NCBI GenBank assembly: GCA_965223165.1
Contig: CBDCVQ010000009.1
Span: 496,001-560,000, forward strand
Source: JABDMH01 sp965223165
GTDB taxonomy: Bacteria > Bacteroidota > Bacteroidia > Chitinophagales > Saprospiraceae
Length of the DNA: 64,000 bases
Direction: 5' to 3'
The translations under genes and the position numbers were made by a program. Of this stretch, positions 51,239 to 60,246 are shown one piece after another (positions within the stretch are counted from its first letter, which is position 1; each line of letters opens with the position of its first letter). The notes under the pieces are model-generated. The model made no database searches and was not told the origin of the DNA. It was given only the letters and a program-made list of their open reading frames with translations.

Positions 51239-52891
51239 ATGCCTGAGCAGTATACAGATCTCCATTGCCATCCGGCATTTCGCCCTCTCAACCGTGGCCA
51301 TGCCAGTCTTTGGCAGACCCACATCGGCAAGCAAATGCGTAAGGTCATTCGGGCTCAGCTAAAGGGCAAGCGAGCAGCCATTTTCGACCAGTCGGGCTAC
51401 CCCAAGCTGACCAACGGCCAGGTTAAGATCGTGTTTGCCTCCCTCTATCCGCTTGAGCAGGGCTTTATGACCAACAATAGCATCCTGCTGAACACGCTGA
51501 ATATTCCGTTGTCGATCGGCAAGCGGATATCCATGCTATTCAATCGGATGGGCAGAGATATTCATGTCCGGGATTACCTGTTATCCCTTTTTATTCGGTT
51601 TCCAGCCAAGCGAATCCAGCGATTAAAGGACCAGGAATATTGGGATGGCTTTCAAGAAGAATTCAGCCGATACCGGCAAGAACAAGGCATAATCGGCAAA
51701 GTCGAGGGTGATACACTCAAGGAAATCAAGACGCTGATCCGAAGACGTAGTAAGGATTTTCCGAAGGACTATAGCGCGCAATCGGAAGGCAGATACATCA
51801 TTGCTGACGGAGACTGGGATGGCTCCATGCCGCTTGGAAACGACATCCTCACCATCATGACCATGGAGGGACTGGGGATCGTATCGCAAACTAAGAAGGG
51901 TGCCCCCAATAGACGGCATGGCACCAAGCTTGAGGCTGAGCAGGTCATTTTCGAGCGGATCGACCAGATCAAGCACAAATACCCGATTTTCTTTGCCACC
52001 TTCTCTCATCATTTTGCCACGGATCTATGTGGCCATGCCCGCAGTGTGCCAGACATCGCCAGGAATCTCGGTCTTCTGGATCAAGAGTACTTCGTCCACG
52101 AAAACTTTTCTGAGCTGGGATATCGGGTGCTCCAATACTTGCTGGCGGTCAAACCTCAGGCAGCCACCTGGGTGGACGATGATCAGGCCGGACGTCGGGT
52201 ACTCGTCGATGTCAAGCACATGAGTCTCAAGGGGAGGCTTACCCTCCACCAAATGGTGCGGCTATACAATCAAGGCAAGTCACCCGAGGACCGGATTCCC
52301 ATCATTGCGAGTCACGTAGGATACTCGGGACGTACCGTAGGGCAGATGCTGGCTACCATCCGACGAACCGGTGAAACGACGGTCGGTCAAATCGATGCCA
52401 GAACGGTCAAGTATGGACGCGATCACACCTACAATACTTGGAGCATCAATCTGGCCTCCGAGGAGATCCGCTGGATCATTGACAGCGACGGAATGATCGG
52501 CATCAGTATGGAGCAAAACAACCTGGGGGTAGGATTTGGAGCCAAAACCAAGGGTAAGCAGCCCTATTTTACCCATCTGGTTATGAATCAACTGTTGGAT
52601 ATGGCCAAAGCGGCCGGGGCTCCCGACTTCTGGGATCATATCACGCTGGGCACCGATTTTGACGGGCTCATTGATCCTATTGACCACTATAGTAGCGCAT
52701 TGTTCTTTTATGGACTGCGACAGGATTTGTCAGCGGAACTCAACAAGCTGACCGATGAGGAACTGTCTGAAGCCAGCCTCCCTCGGGCGACGATTGGTAC
52801 GGCATTGAACAAATTATTCTTTGACAACGCCAAGGGTTTTTTGTCACGGCATTTTGACTCTGCCAATATGCCTAAGCCCCCGATGGCATAA
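51239..52891 (+). CDS. Amidohydrolase-like protein of the peptidase M19 (dipeptidase) type
   Basis: About 550 residues from the ATG at 51239; an upstream TTG/ATA-type start would lengthen it without homology. The metal-binding TIM-barrel signatures are visible: TDLHCHPAF (HxH) at residues 6-14, SHVGYSG near 345 and LGTDFDGLIDP near 475. These resemble membrane dipeptidase (M19) sites. The protein is much longer than typical M19 enzymes (about 350-400), with a helical insert at about 100-210. It lacks a signal peptide. It lies directly upstream (15 bp) of a membrane protein gene, so the two probably form an operon. The substrate is unknown. Confidence 0.65.
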   Translation: MPEQYTDLHCHPAFRPLNRGHASLWQTHIGKQMRKVIRAQLKGKRAAIFDQSGYPKLTNGQVKIVFASLYPLEQGFMTNNSILLNTLNIPLSIGKRISMLFNRMGRDIHVRDYLLSLFIRFPAKRIQRLKDQEYWDGFQEEFSRYRQEQGIIGKVEGDTLKEIKTLIRRRSKDFPKDYSAQSEGRYIIADGDWDGSMPLGNDILTIMTMEGLGIVSQTKKGAPNRRHGTKLEAEQVIFERIDQIKHKYPIFFATFSHHFATDLCGHARSVPDIARNLGLLDQEYFVHENFSELGYRVLQYLLAVKPQAATWVDDDQAGRRVLVDVKHMSLKGRLTLHQMVRLYNQGKSPEDRIPIIASHVGYSGRTVGQMLATIRRTGETTVGQIDARTVKYGRDHTYNTWSINLASEEIRWIIDSDGMIGISMEQNNLGVGFGAKTKGKQPYFTHLVMNQLLDMAKAAGAPDFWDHITLGTDFDGLIDPIDHYSSALFFYGLRQDLSAELNKLTDEELSEASLPRATIGTALNKLFFDNAKGFLSRHFDSANMPKPPMA

Positions 52892-52906
52892 AACAAGTAT
52901 TGCACC

Positions 52907-54076
52907 ATGGTCTTGATCGAAGTGATTATTGCCCTGTCCTTTGTTTTCTTCTTACTCAGCGTCTTGGTGTCAGGCCTGCAGGAGGCATTTGCGATATTGC
53001 TAAACAAGCGTGGCCGCGAGTTACAGCGAGCCGTAGGACTGATACTGGACCAGCTGGGGCCCAATTTGTCCAAGGACTTCTTTGACCATCCCCGTATTCG
53101 AGCATTGGCGGAAAGGCCTAAATCTGATTCCATTCGTGGAGGTGGTCTCCATCTCATCAATTTCTTCCGCCGCAGTAAATTCAAGCATTCCTTCCCCCCT
53201 TCGTACATTGATCAAAAGTCCTTTGCCAGGGCATTGTCAGATATCATGGTCATGGGCAGGGACCTCAGGACTACCGATGGACTACCGGACCTGGTTTCGC
53301 TGCAGGAGCTCTATATCGTACTCGAGTCGCTGGACTACAACAACTTCCGAAATTTTGAATCCCTCCAAGCCAGTGGTCCCGTACCCTCTCCACGCGCCAA
53401 GGAGATCTGGGACAAGTTGGCCGGAGTCGCAGATGAGGCGTCGTTTGTCAAAGTAAAGAGCGAATTACTGAACAAGTTAAAGCGTGACATCGAAGCTGAC
53501 CAGTTGACTTCCCCCGCAGACGGCAAATACTTCGAAAAACTAAGATCAAGATTGCTCACCAAACCCGCGAGTGAAGCCACCGACGTCATCGACCTATTTT
53601 TGCTTCACAATGATACGTTGGATGGCTGGCTGAAGAATACCGAGGAGTGGTTTGATCGATATATGGACCGCGTCAGTGGCTGGTACAAAAAACGCAGTCA
53701 CACCAATGTATTCTGGATCAGCGTGGCCCTGGTGATCATGTTTAATCTGGACGCTATTCAAATGACCAAAATAATCTATCACGATGCCAGTGTCCGAGCC
53801 GCACTGGTCGCCCAAGCAGACCTATTTGTAGACAGCACGCTGACCATAGACTCCATTTTGGCCGAACCATTTGCTTTTTTCGAACAGATTATGGCGCTAG
53901 ATGTGGCGTGGAAGGATCTCAAAAATCACCTGCCGGGCTGGCTATTGACCATCATGGCAATGTCCCTGGGAGCTCCATTTTGGTTTGATATGTTTAGTCG
54001 CTTTGCCCGTCTGCGAGGGACGGGTCCCAAGCCGGCAGCAACAACTAATGAAGGAGGCACTGACGATACTAGCTGA
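52907..54076 (+). CDS. Conserved hypothetical membrane protein
   Basis: A 389-residue protein with an N-terminal membrane helix (about 3-25, VIIALSFVFFLLSVLVSGLQ), a long cytoplasmic helical part (about 30-260), a second helix (about 267-285) and a third (about 343-360, WLLTIMAMSLGAPFWFDMFSRF). The C-terminal GAPFWFD segment recurs in similar uncharacterised membrane proteins that I recall from other bacteria. No enzyme motif is seen. It is 15 bp after the M19-like gene, so a shared transcript is likely. Function unknown. Confidence 0.6.
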   Translation: MVLIEVIIALSFVFFLLSVLVSGLQEAFAILLNKRGRELQRAVGLILDQLGPNLSKDFFDHPRIRALAERPKSDSIRGGGLHLINFFRRSKFKHSFPPSYIDQKSFARALSDIMVMGRDLRTTDGLPDLVSLQELYIVLESLDYNNFRNFESLQASGPVPSPRAKEIWDKLAGVADEASFVKVKSELLNKLKRDIEADQLTSPADGKYFEKLRSRLLTKPASEATDVIDLFLLHNDTLDGWLKNTEEWFDRYMDRVSGWYKKRSHTNVFWISVALVIMFNLDAIQMTKIIYHDASVRAALVAQADLFVDSTLTIDSILAEPFAFFEQIMALDVAWKDLKNHLPGWLLTIMAMSLGAPFWFDMFSRFARLRGTGPKPAATTNEGGTDDTS

Positions 54077-54411
54077 TCATCCTAGTCTTCGCAGCACCTT
54101 CGCCAGTCTCCTTTTTTTGCTGTCTTTCTCCACATTGGAGCAAGGAAAGGAGAGCCGTCAGTCTTTCTAATCGGTTCAAATAATACGGCTTGAAATTATT
54201 ATGGTCCAACATTACGAATAATGGCGACATTTTTGACAAATCTGGCTACAACCCACACCTCCCCAATGCTTGGGATAGGCATGCCCTCCCAAAGTTTGCA
54301 TACGACTCTCCGCTAGCCTATGTGCGTTTGGGTAACTGGGGGATTTTGACGTACTTGGAGCACAGAGCGAATCCTGGCTGCCAATGAATCGGCCGTGGCG
54401 ACCACAGGACT
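54077..54411. other. Intergenic region before the APC permease
   Basis: About 335 bp. A short pyrimidine-rich stretch (CTCCTTTTTTTGCTG, near 54108) could act as a weak terminator for the preceding operon. Nothing else is recognised. Confidence 0.35.
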
Positions 54412-55914
54412 ATGAACCGTACCACCCTGCCAAAAGTATCAGACCAACTAGAGGACCAATCGGAGCTACAAGCATTTGGTTACAAGCAGCAGCTGGCTCG
54501 CACGATGGGCAAGTTCTCTAGCTTTGCCATTTCCTTTTCGCTCATCTCGATTATCACGGGCATTTTTGCCAATTTTTCCTTTGGTATACAGCAGGTCGGC
54601 GGGCAGTTATTGTGGTCATGGTCACTGGTAGGTGTGGGGCAGCTATTAGTAGCCCTGGTCATGGCAGACCTGGCCGGCCGATTCCCCTTGGCGGGCTATG
54701 GTTATCAATGGACGAGCAGATTGACCAATTCGCATTTTGGCTATTTCGTGGGATGGTTGCTTTTGATGCAGTTTATCACGGGCTTTCCTGGTGTCTGTCA
54801 AGCCTTCGCCTCTACGCTGCAGGGCTTTATTCCTGCTACGACCGGTGACAACTGGTTCGTCACATGGATCACGATAGGCGTGATCACGTTGACGACCGTG
54901 ATCCATCTTTTTGGCATTCGAATCGTCTCACTGGTCAATGACGCCGGTGTCTATGCCGAAATTGTTGGCGTTATCTTCATCATTCTCGTGCTCAGTGGGG
55001 CCTGGCTGGCCGCGGGAGAATACGACTTTAGCATCGTCTTTCAAGGTGCCGCCGACGACAATCGTGGTCTGACCATGTCGGCTTTCGCGCTGTCCCTGCT
55101 TGTGGGAGCATGGTGCCTGACAGGTTTTGAGGCGGCAGCGGACCTCGCAGAAGAGACGCATGAGCCTAGAAAGACGGTGCCCCGGGCCGTCATATTTTCG
55201 CAGGTTAGTGCGGCCTTGGCAGGATTTCTCATGATAGCGATTTTCTTGTTGTTGGCCGGTGACCTCAACTCGATACAGCATGCGTCAAGTCCGTTGATAT
55301 CGATCCTCCAACAGCAGCTAGGTACCAGCATCACGTCCTTCATTGGCATCATCATCTTGCTCTCCATTTTTGCCTGTGGGGTAGCTTGCATGGCCACTGC
55401 CACAAGACTGATTTATTCCCTGGCCAGAGACAACATGTTGCCCTTGAGTGATCACCTGATGAAGGTGGACGATCGTTCAAAGAGTCCTCGCAACGCTTCC
55501 ATCGCGGTGTGGGCGTTGGCCTGCGTCTTTGTCCTGCTCGTGCGTAAGCTGGCTATGATCACCAACATTTCTGCCGTAGCCGGATATCTCGGATACTGCG
55601 GCATATTATGGGCTACGATCCGTACCACCAAACTGGAGCAGTCTAATCATGGATTTTCACTGGGTCGCTGGCGCCATGTGATACAATGGGTAGCTTTGCT
55701 TTGGACGGCCAGCGTGGTGGCTGCCCTCACACTGCCAGCCACCCAAATCGAAGGTATGGAGGAGACTCATCTACCAGCGAAGTCGACCTTTCTTGCTCTC
55801 TCGGTAGGGGCAATTATTTATTTCGCGACCATCCGGTCAAGAATAAGACGGGGAGTGGCAGGACCTCCACAACCCGCTGCATCTTTGCAAACGAAAGGCA
55901 GCCGAACCAAATAA
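54412..55914 (+). CDS. APC-family amino acid/polyamine permease
   Basis: A 500-residue protein with about 12 predicted membrane helices. The first helix contains SFAISFSLISIITGIFANFSFG and the second QLLVALVMADLAGRFPLAGYGYQW, matching the APC fold. A conserved FALSLLVGAWCLTGFEAAADLAEET segment is typical of the amino-acid/GABA permease branch. It should import an amino acid or amine by proton or sodium symport. It is followed 15 bp later by the glycerol-1-phosphate dehydrogenase-like gene, so they are probably one operon, though a common pathway is not obvious. Confidence 0.9.
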   Translation: MNRTTLPKVSDQLEDQSELQAFGYKQQLARTMGKFSSFAISFSLISIITGIFANFSFGIQQVGGQLLWSWSLVGVGQLLVALVMADLAGRFPLAGYGYQWTSRLTNSHFGYFVGWLLLMQFITGFPGVCQAFASTLQGFIPATTGDNWFVTWITIGVITLTTVIHLFGIRIVSLVNDAGVYAEIVGVIFIILVLSGAWLAAGEYDFSIVFQGAADDNRGLTMSAFALSLLVGAWCLTGFEAAADLAEETHEPRKTVPRAVIFSQVSAALAGFLMIAIFLLLAGDLNSIQHASSPLISILQQQLGTSITSFIGIIILLSIFACGVACMATATRLIYSLARDNMLPLSDHLMKVDDRSKSPRNASIAVWALACVFVLLVRKLAMITNISAVAGYLGYCGILWATIRTTKLEQSNHGFSLGRWRHVIQWVALLWTASVVAALTLPATQIEGMEETHLPAKSTFLALSVGAIIYFATIRSRIRRGVAGPPQPAASLQTKGSRTK

Positions 55915-55929
55915 CACAATACTTTTTGC

Positions 55930-56955
55930 ATGATTCATATCGAAGGACAAACGAATGTAGCGTCCCTCCGTCTAGGGAGTGGGACGGTAAAGAACCTGGG
56001 CAATGAACTCGGGAAATATGTGGTAACCACCATGGAGATTCCGTGGAAGGTCACATCGAAGCACCTGGGCAGAGCCCCGGAAAAGGTAATCATGGTACCT
56101 ACCATGGAAGAGACCTGGCTAGAAAAGGAGGTGGAGGCTCTACCAGACTGTGATACTATTGTAGGGATCGGCGGAGGACAAGCGATCGATGCAGCGAAGT
56201 ACATTAGTTGGCGAAAAGGTGTGAGATTGGTATCAGCACCTACGATTCTCAGTGTAGATGCCTTTGTGACACCAGCCGCCGGTATCCGTCGTGATCACGA
56301 GGTCTTCTACGTTGGGGAAGCGACCCCCGATCCGTTGATCATAGATTATGATGTGCTCCGGACCGCTCCCAAGACTTTAAATATTGCTGGCGTGGGAGAT
56401 CTACTGTCCATGCACACTGCCTGTCAAGATTGGATTATTGCCCATCGGGCTGGCACATCTGAATTTCCCTTTTCCCAGGCCAGCATTGAGGGTGCCCAGG
56501 ACATACTAGAGGACATTTACAATCTGCTGGGAGATATCCGCGACAATACCGATCTCGGCCTCCGTGCCATTGTAGAAGGGTATATGCGTCTTAATACGAT
56601 CTGTCTGCCCAACGGACACTACCGTATCGAGGAAGGCTCAGAACATTATGTTTTTTATGAGCTTGAAGAGCGGCTGGAAAGATCCTTTGTGCATGGTCAT
56701 ATCATCGGGCTGGGTATATACCTGATGAGTCACCTGCAGCAGAACAAATTTGATTTTATCAGAGAAGTCATGGATGATGTCGAGCTGGACTATCAACCGC
56801 GAGACATGCAAATCGTCCGAACCGATCTGACGGCATCGCTACGCAACCTGCGCAGCTATGTCTCTGCTAGGGACAACCTCTGGTATACGATCATCGACGA
56901 TGTGGAGATCACCGACGATTGGATCGAGGAGGCCTTCGGGGGGTTGCGGTTTTAA
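55930..56955 (+). CDS. Iron-containing alcohol dehydrogenase, sn-glycerol-1-phosphate dehydrogenase-like
   Basis: A 341-residue soluble enzyme. The NAD-binding GGGQAIDAAKY motif (about 79-90) and APTILSVDAFVTPAAG (about 106-122) match the glycerol-1-phosphate dehydrogenase (AraM/EgsA) branch. Metal ligands are probably D in AGVGDLLSM (about 158), H in EEGSEHYVFY (about 240) and H in FVHGHIIGLG (about 258). The enzyme would reduce dihydroxyacetone phosphate to sn-glycerol 1-phosphate, as in archaeal lipids and in the B. subtilis AraM heptaprenyl-lipid pathway. No GGGP-synthase-like gene is in the window. A 2-deoxy-scyllo-inosose-type or other polyol dehydrogenase remains possible. Confidence 0.75.
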   Translation: MIHIEGQTNVASLRLGSGTVKNLGNELGKYVVTTMEIPWKVTSKHLGRAPEKVIMVPTMEETWLEKEVEALPDCDTIVGIGGGQAIDAAKYISWRKGVRLVSAPTILSVDAFVTPAAGIRRDHEVFYVGEATPDPLIIDYDVLRTAPKTLNIAGVGDLLSMHTACQDWIIAHRAGTSEFPFSQASIEGAQDILEDIYNLLGDIRDNTDLGLRAIVEGYMRLNTICLPNGHYRIEEGSEHYVFYELEERLERSFVHGHIIGLGIYLMSHLQQNKFDFIREVMDDVELDYQPRDMQIVRTDLTASLRNLRSYVSARDNLWYTIIDDVEITDDWIEEAFGGLRF

Positions 56956-57215
56956 GAAAACCTCCTGCACAAGCACCAGGCCCCAACTCCAAGAATGATG
57001 AGAGTCGGTCTGAGGCTCCCGAAAACCAGGCAATGAAGATGGTCACAACAACCCGGTAATCGACGCCTATCGGGGTCATGCCTTGCATTGATGACCAAAT
57101 GGTCTCCCATGTCAAAATACTTTCCTGTAGAGCAATTGTAACTGCCTACGGTCAATAGAAGGGTCGCTCTGCACTCGTATAGAAGAGTAGTACCTACGCC
57201 AAGCACCAGTCCATT

Positions 57216-60080
57216 ATGCGGAATCTTCTCTTGACCTGTCCCTTCGGTTTTTTTGTCCCACTCCAGGGTCTTAGATGGCCATCGATATCGCTAAGCGCTA
57301 ACACGAGGAGTCTCGTTGTCAGCCTGAGTCTGATTTGTTTTTACTTTGCAAGTCCGGCGCAGGAGATTGAAGTGGCTTTCATCCAATTTCAGGGATGTAC
57401 CGGCCAGATCCGCCCGGAGGTTATATGCGTTTACACCCATTGTGGTGTCAATGTAGATGATGTGAGCATCCAGCTGGACCCGAGATATTCCCCGGACCGC
57501 TTGGGAATCAACGGGAACCTAAATGTCGCAGGTGGAGCCTGTGGCTGGGCTGAAGGCGACACCTCCAGGTTTCAGGGATGCAATTTCAGGAGCTTGGGCC
57601 CCGGAGAGTTTCTGCCGGCAAGTTCGTTTCTGGTGATCCAAATGACCGCCAATCCCTCGGACAATCATTGGGTGGGTAGGGACTGTGAGAATCTCCAGTC
57701 CACGTATGTGATCAAGAACAGCTGCACCAGAACTGAAGATGCATTCCCTGATATCCCTTGGCAAGATTCGGTGGCCATTGTCGTCTCCACTCCCACCACC
57801 ATGCGTCGGATCCTGGTGAAGAACGAAGGACGACGAGACATCACCTCACCCATCGAGTACTGGATGGCGGACAGCAATCATGAATTGCGAGGCCAAGCCT
57901 GTGGCAACCAAAAGGTTATTCCGCAGATTCACTTTTATCCGCCTCAACTGCAGGTGAGTAGTGTCGTGGTAGAACAGCCATCTTGCGGCTCGGATTCGGG
58001 TGAGATTCGAATCACTGCTAGCTCAAACGCATCGGAATACTCCATCGACGGTGGGCGCACCTGGTCACAAGACCCCATCTTTACGAATCTCGCGGCCGGG
58101 ATCTACAAGATCAGAGTACGGGCTGCCGGCCTGGGGTGCGTTGTGGATTGGTACCGCGATGTCCGGCTGGATCCTGCCATGACTTCTGACCATGTGATAG
58201 TATTTTGGCGAATACTTCCGGACTCGGTGTGCGGGGGCCGAGAGGCTGAGCTTCATGTAGGTTTTATCCTCAGTCATCCCGACCCACCTGTAGACACGAG
58301 TAGGTATGAATTCTCCATCGACGGCGGGCAGAACTATCAAGACTCCTGGCGATTCTTGGTCCGACGCGAGGGAAACTATCAGGTAGCCATCCGGGATAGG
58401 TCAAATCCCGACTGCGTCATATCTGTCGATTGGCAACTGGGTGATCCCCCAGAGCCACCCATTATAGTGGGGCTCACCCAGGACTCCTTGGGATTCTGCC
58501 AATCCTCGTTTGAGATCGATGCAATTGGTACAGATCTAGAATTTTCGCTGGACAATCAAATTTTCCAGGACTCGCCTGTCTTTCCCGTCAGGGACGATAC
58601 CACGTTGACAGTCTATGCTCGACTGTCAAGAGACAAGAACTGCCTTGATTCGTCGCAGGTGACTGTGGAGACCATTGAACCCTTGCAAGGTAAGGTCGAG
58701 GTAAGCGCCGACAGTGTGATTGCTACAGTTTTGTCTGGCTCTGCCGGACCTTACACCTTCCGTTGGTCCAATGGTGCTGTGGGGCCTGGACTGTACCTCC
58801 CAGATCTGGCCAGTGGTGAGCACTATGTGACTATCACAGATAGATGGGGCTGCAAGCTGGTCTACTCTTACGTAAAGGATGCACCCTGTGCTTTTCCGGT
58901 GGTGGACTCTGTCCACAGTCCAGGCTGTGCCATCGCTGACGGCAGTATTCATCTCACCAACCTGGGCCCAGATTCATTGTCATATGATTGGAGCGTCGAC
59001 CGCTTTGATGGCAACTCCTACATGGATCATCTTGGCCCCGGCCTATATCAAGTCACCCTGCGATATGGTGCCAACTGTGAAACCACCCGGAGCTATCATC
59101 TGGGGATCGACAACCCCACCAAAGTATTCGTCAATGTCGAACCCATCACCTGTCAGCAACAAAACGGTAAGTTGAGCGTGAGTCAAGTTGAGGGCGGGCA
59201 GAGGCCCTTCACCCTTCATCCCTGGGGCGTGACCTTTGACTCCATACTGACGATGGACGGTTTGGCCGTTGGCACCCATTCCTATGTGCTCACTGATGCC
59301 ACCGGATGCTCCTATCGTGACACATTTGAGATTGAGGATCACAGACAGAATATCATGGTTGATTTCACTATTGATCAACCGGACTGCATCGACGAACACG
59401 GTTCCTTCGAAATTAGTCAAATCACTGGTGGAACTAAACCTTACACGCTGGATCTCAACGGGTCTTCGTCCGACATCGGCACGGTCACTTTAGATCTGCC
59501 AGAGGGTAAGCATGTCTTCTCTGTCTTTGATCAAAATGGCTGCTTTGTCACAGATAGCTTCTCGATCAAAAAAACCAAGGTAAAACTTGACATCATCGCC
59601 GATACCACTACTCTGCCTGGTGTCCCGGTCCACTTAGCCGCCTACCTGGACACGTCCGATCTGCATGAATACTTCTGGGCTTCGGATCAAGAAATCTTAT
59701 GCCGATGTACGAGCTATTGGACCCTACCTACCAAGTCTTCCCACTACCAATTCACAGCCACACATGATAATGGATGCTCGCAAACACAGACCGTATACGT
59801 CACGGTGGCCCAAGAGAAGAGGATATTTATTCCCAACGCATTCACACCAAACGCAGATAACCGGAACGATGTACTCGAAGTCTACCTACCGGAAGGTATC
59901 GAGCTGTTACAATTTGACATTTTTGATCGCTGGGGCAATATTTGCTACCGGACGCTTGATCGGGTCAGTTGGCATGGACAAGAGATGCAGGCTGGGACGT
60001 ATGTCTATCAAGGCAGATTTCGGGACAATCTAACGGGCGAGTTCCATCTGAAGACCGGCACGATTCAGTTGATGCGCTAA
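57216..60080 (+). CDS. Large secreted protein with T9SS type B domain
   Basis: A 954-residue protein with an N-terminal extension before a signal-like helix (about 30-48, SLVVSLSLICFYFASPAQ); a start at a later codon cannot be excluded. The N-terminal domain (about 50-230) contains a LTD-like fold (FIQFQGCTGQIRPEVICVY ... LGPGEFLPASSFLVIQM). Several Ig-like/SprB-type repeats follow, each with a Y-S-I-DGG or YTFRWSNG motif (for example SEYSIDGGRTWS, YEFSIDGGQNYQ, PYTFRWSNGAVG, PYTLDLNGSS). The C-terminal domain (about 860-954) is the CHU/gliding-motility sorting domain (FIPNAFTPNADNRND, FDIFDRWGNICYR, GTYVYQGRF). It should be a surface-anchored adhesin-like protein. Confidence 0.85.
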   Translation: MRNLLLTCPFGFFVPLQGLRWPSISLSANTRSLVVSLSLICFYFASPAQEIEVAFIQFQGCTGQIRPEVICVYTHCGVNVDDVSIQLDPRYSPDRLGINGNLNVAGGACGWAEGDTSRFQGCNFRSLGPGEFLPASSFLVIQMTANPSDNHWVGRDCENLQSTYVIKNSCTRTEDAFPDIPWQDSVAIVVSTPTTMRRILVKNEGRRDITSPIEYWMADSNHELRGQACGNQKVIPQIHFYPPQLQVSSVVVEQPSCGSDSGEIRITASSNASEYSIDGGRTWSQDPIFTNLAAGIYKIRVRAAGLGCVVDWYRDVRLDPAMTSDHVIVFWRILPDSVCGGREAELHVGFILSHPDPPVDTSRYEFSIDGGQNYQDSWRFLVRREGNYQVAIRDRSNPDCVISVDWQLGDPPEPPIIVGLTQDSLGFCQSSFEIDAIGTDLEFSLDNQIFQDSPVFPVRDDTTLTVYARLSRDKNCLDSSQVTVETIEPLQGKVEVSADSVIATVLSGSAGPYTFRWSNGAVGPGLYLPDLASGEHYVTITDRWGCKLVYSYVKDAPCAFPVVDSVHSPGCAIADGSIHLTNLGPDSLSYDWSVDRFDGNSYMDHLGPGLYQVTLRYGANCETTRSYHLGIDNPTKVFVNVEPITCQQQNGKLSVSQVEGGQRPFTLHPWGVTFDSILTMDGLAVGTHSYVLTDATGCSYRDTFEIEDHRQNIMVDFTIDQPDCIDEHGSFEISQITGGTKPYTLDLNGSSSDIGTVTLDLPEGKHVFSVFDQNGCFVTDSFSIKKTKVKLDIIADTTTLPGVPVHLAAYLDTSDLHEYFWASDQEILCRCTSYWTLPTKSSHYQFTATHDNGCSQTQTVYVTVAQEKRIFIPNAFTPNADNRNDVLEVYLPEGIELLQFDIFDRWGNICYRTLDRVSWHGQEMQAGTYVYQGRFRDNLTGEFHLKTGTIQLMR

Positions 60081-60246
60081 TTCACTCAACACCCTTGGCC
60101 TTTAACCATTACCGATAGCTTTAGCCAGTTTCGAACTACATGAGCCCTGACAATCTCAAAAAATTGTTACCTTAAGAACAACAGCCCTATTCACTGACTC
60201 TAAAAAACCAGTCTCGTATGCCGTCATTCGAGACGCCTGTAGTATC

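Noticed and set aside
56909..57206. Minus-strand frames resembling a hydrophobic membrane protein
   Set aside because: Two overlapping frames would need a frameshift, there is no start or ribosome site, and the match to any family is too weak.
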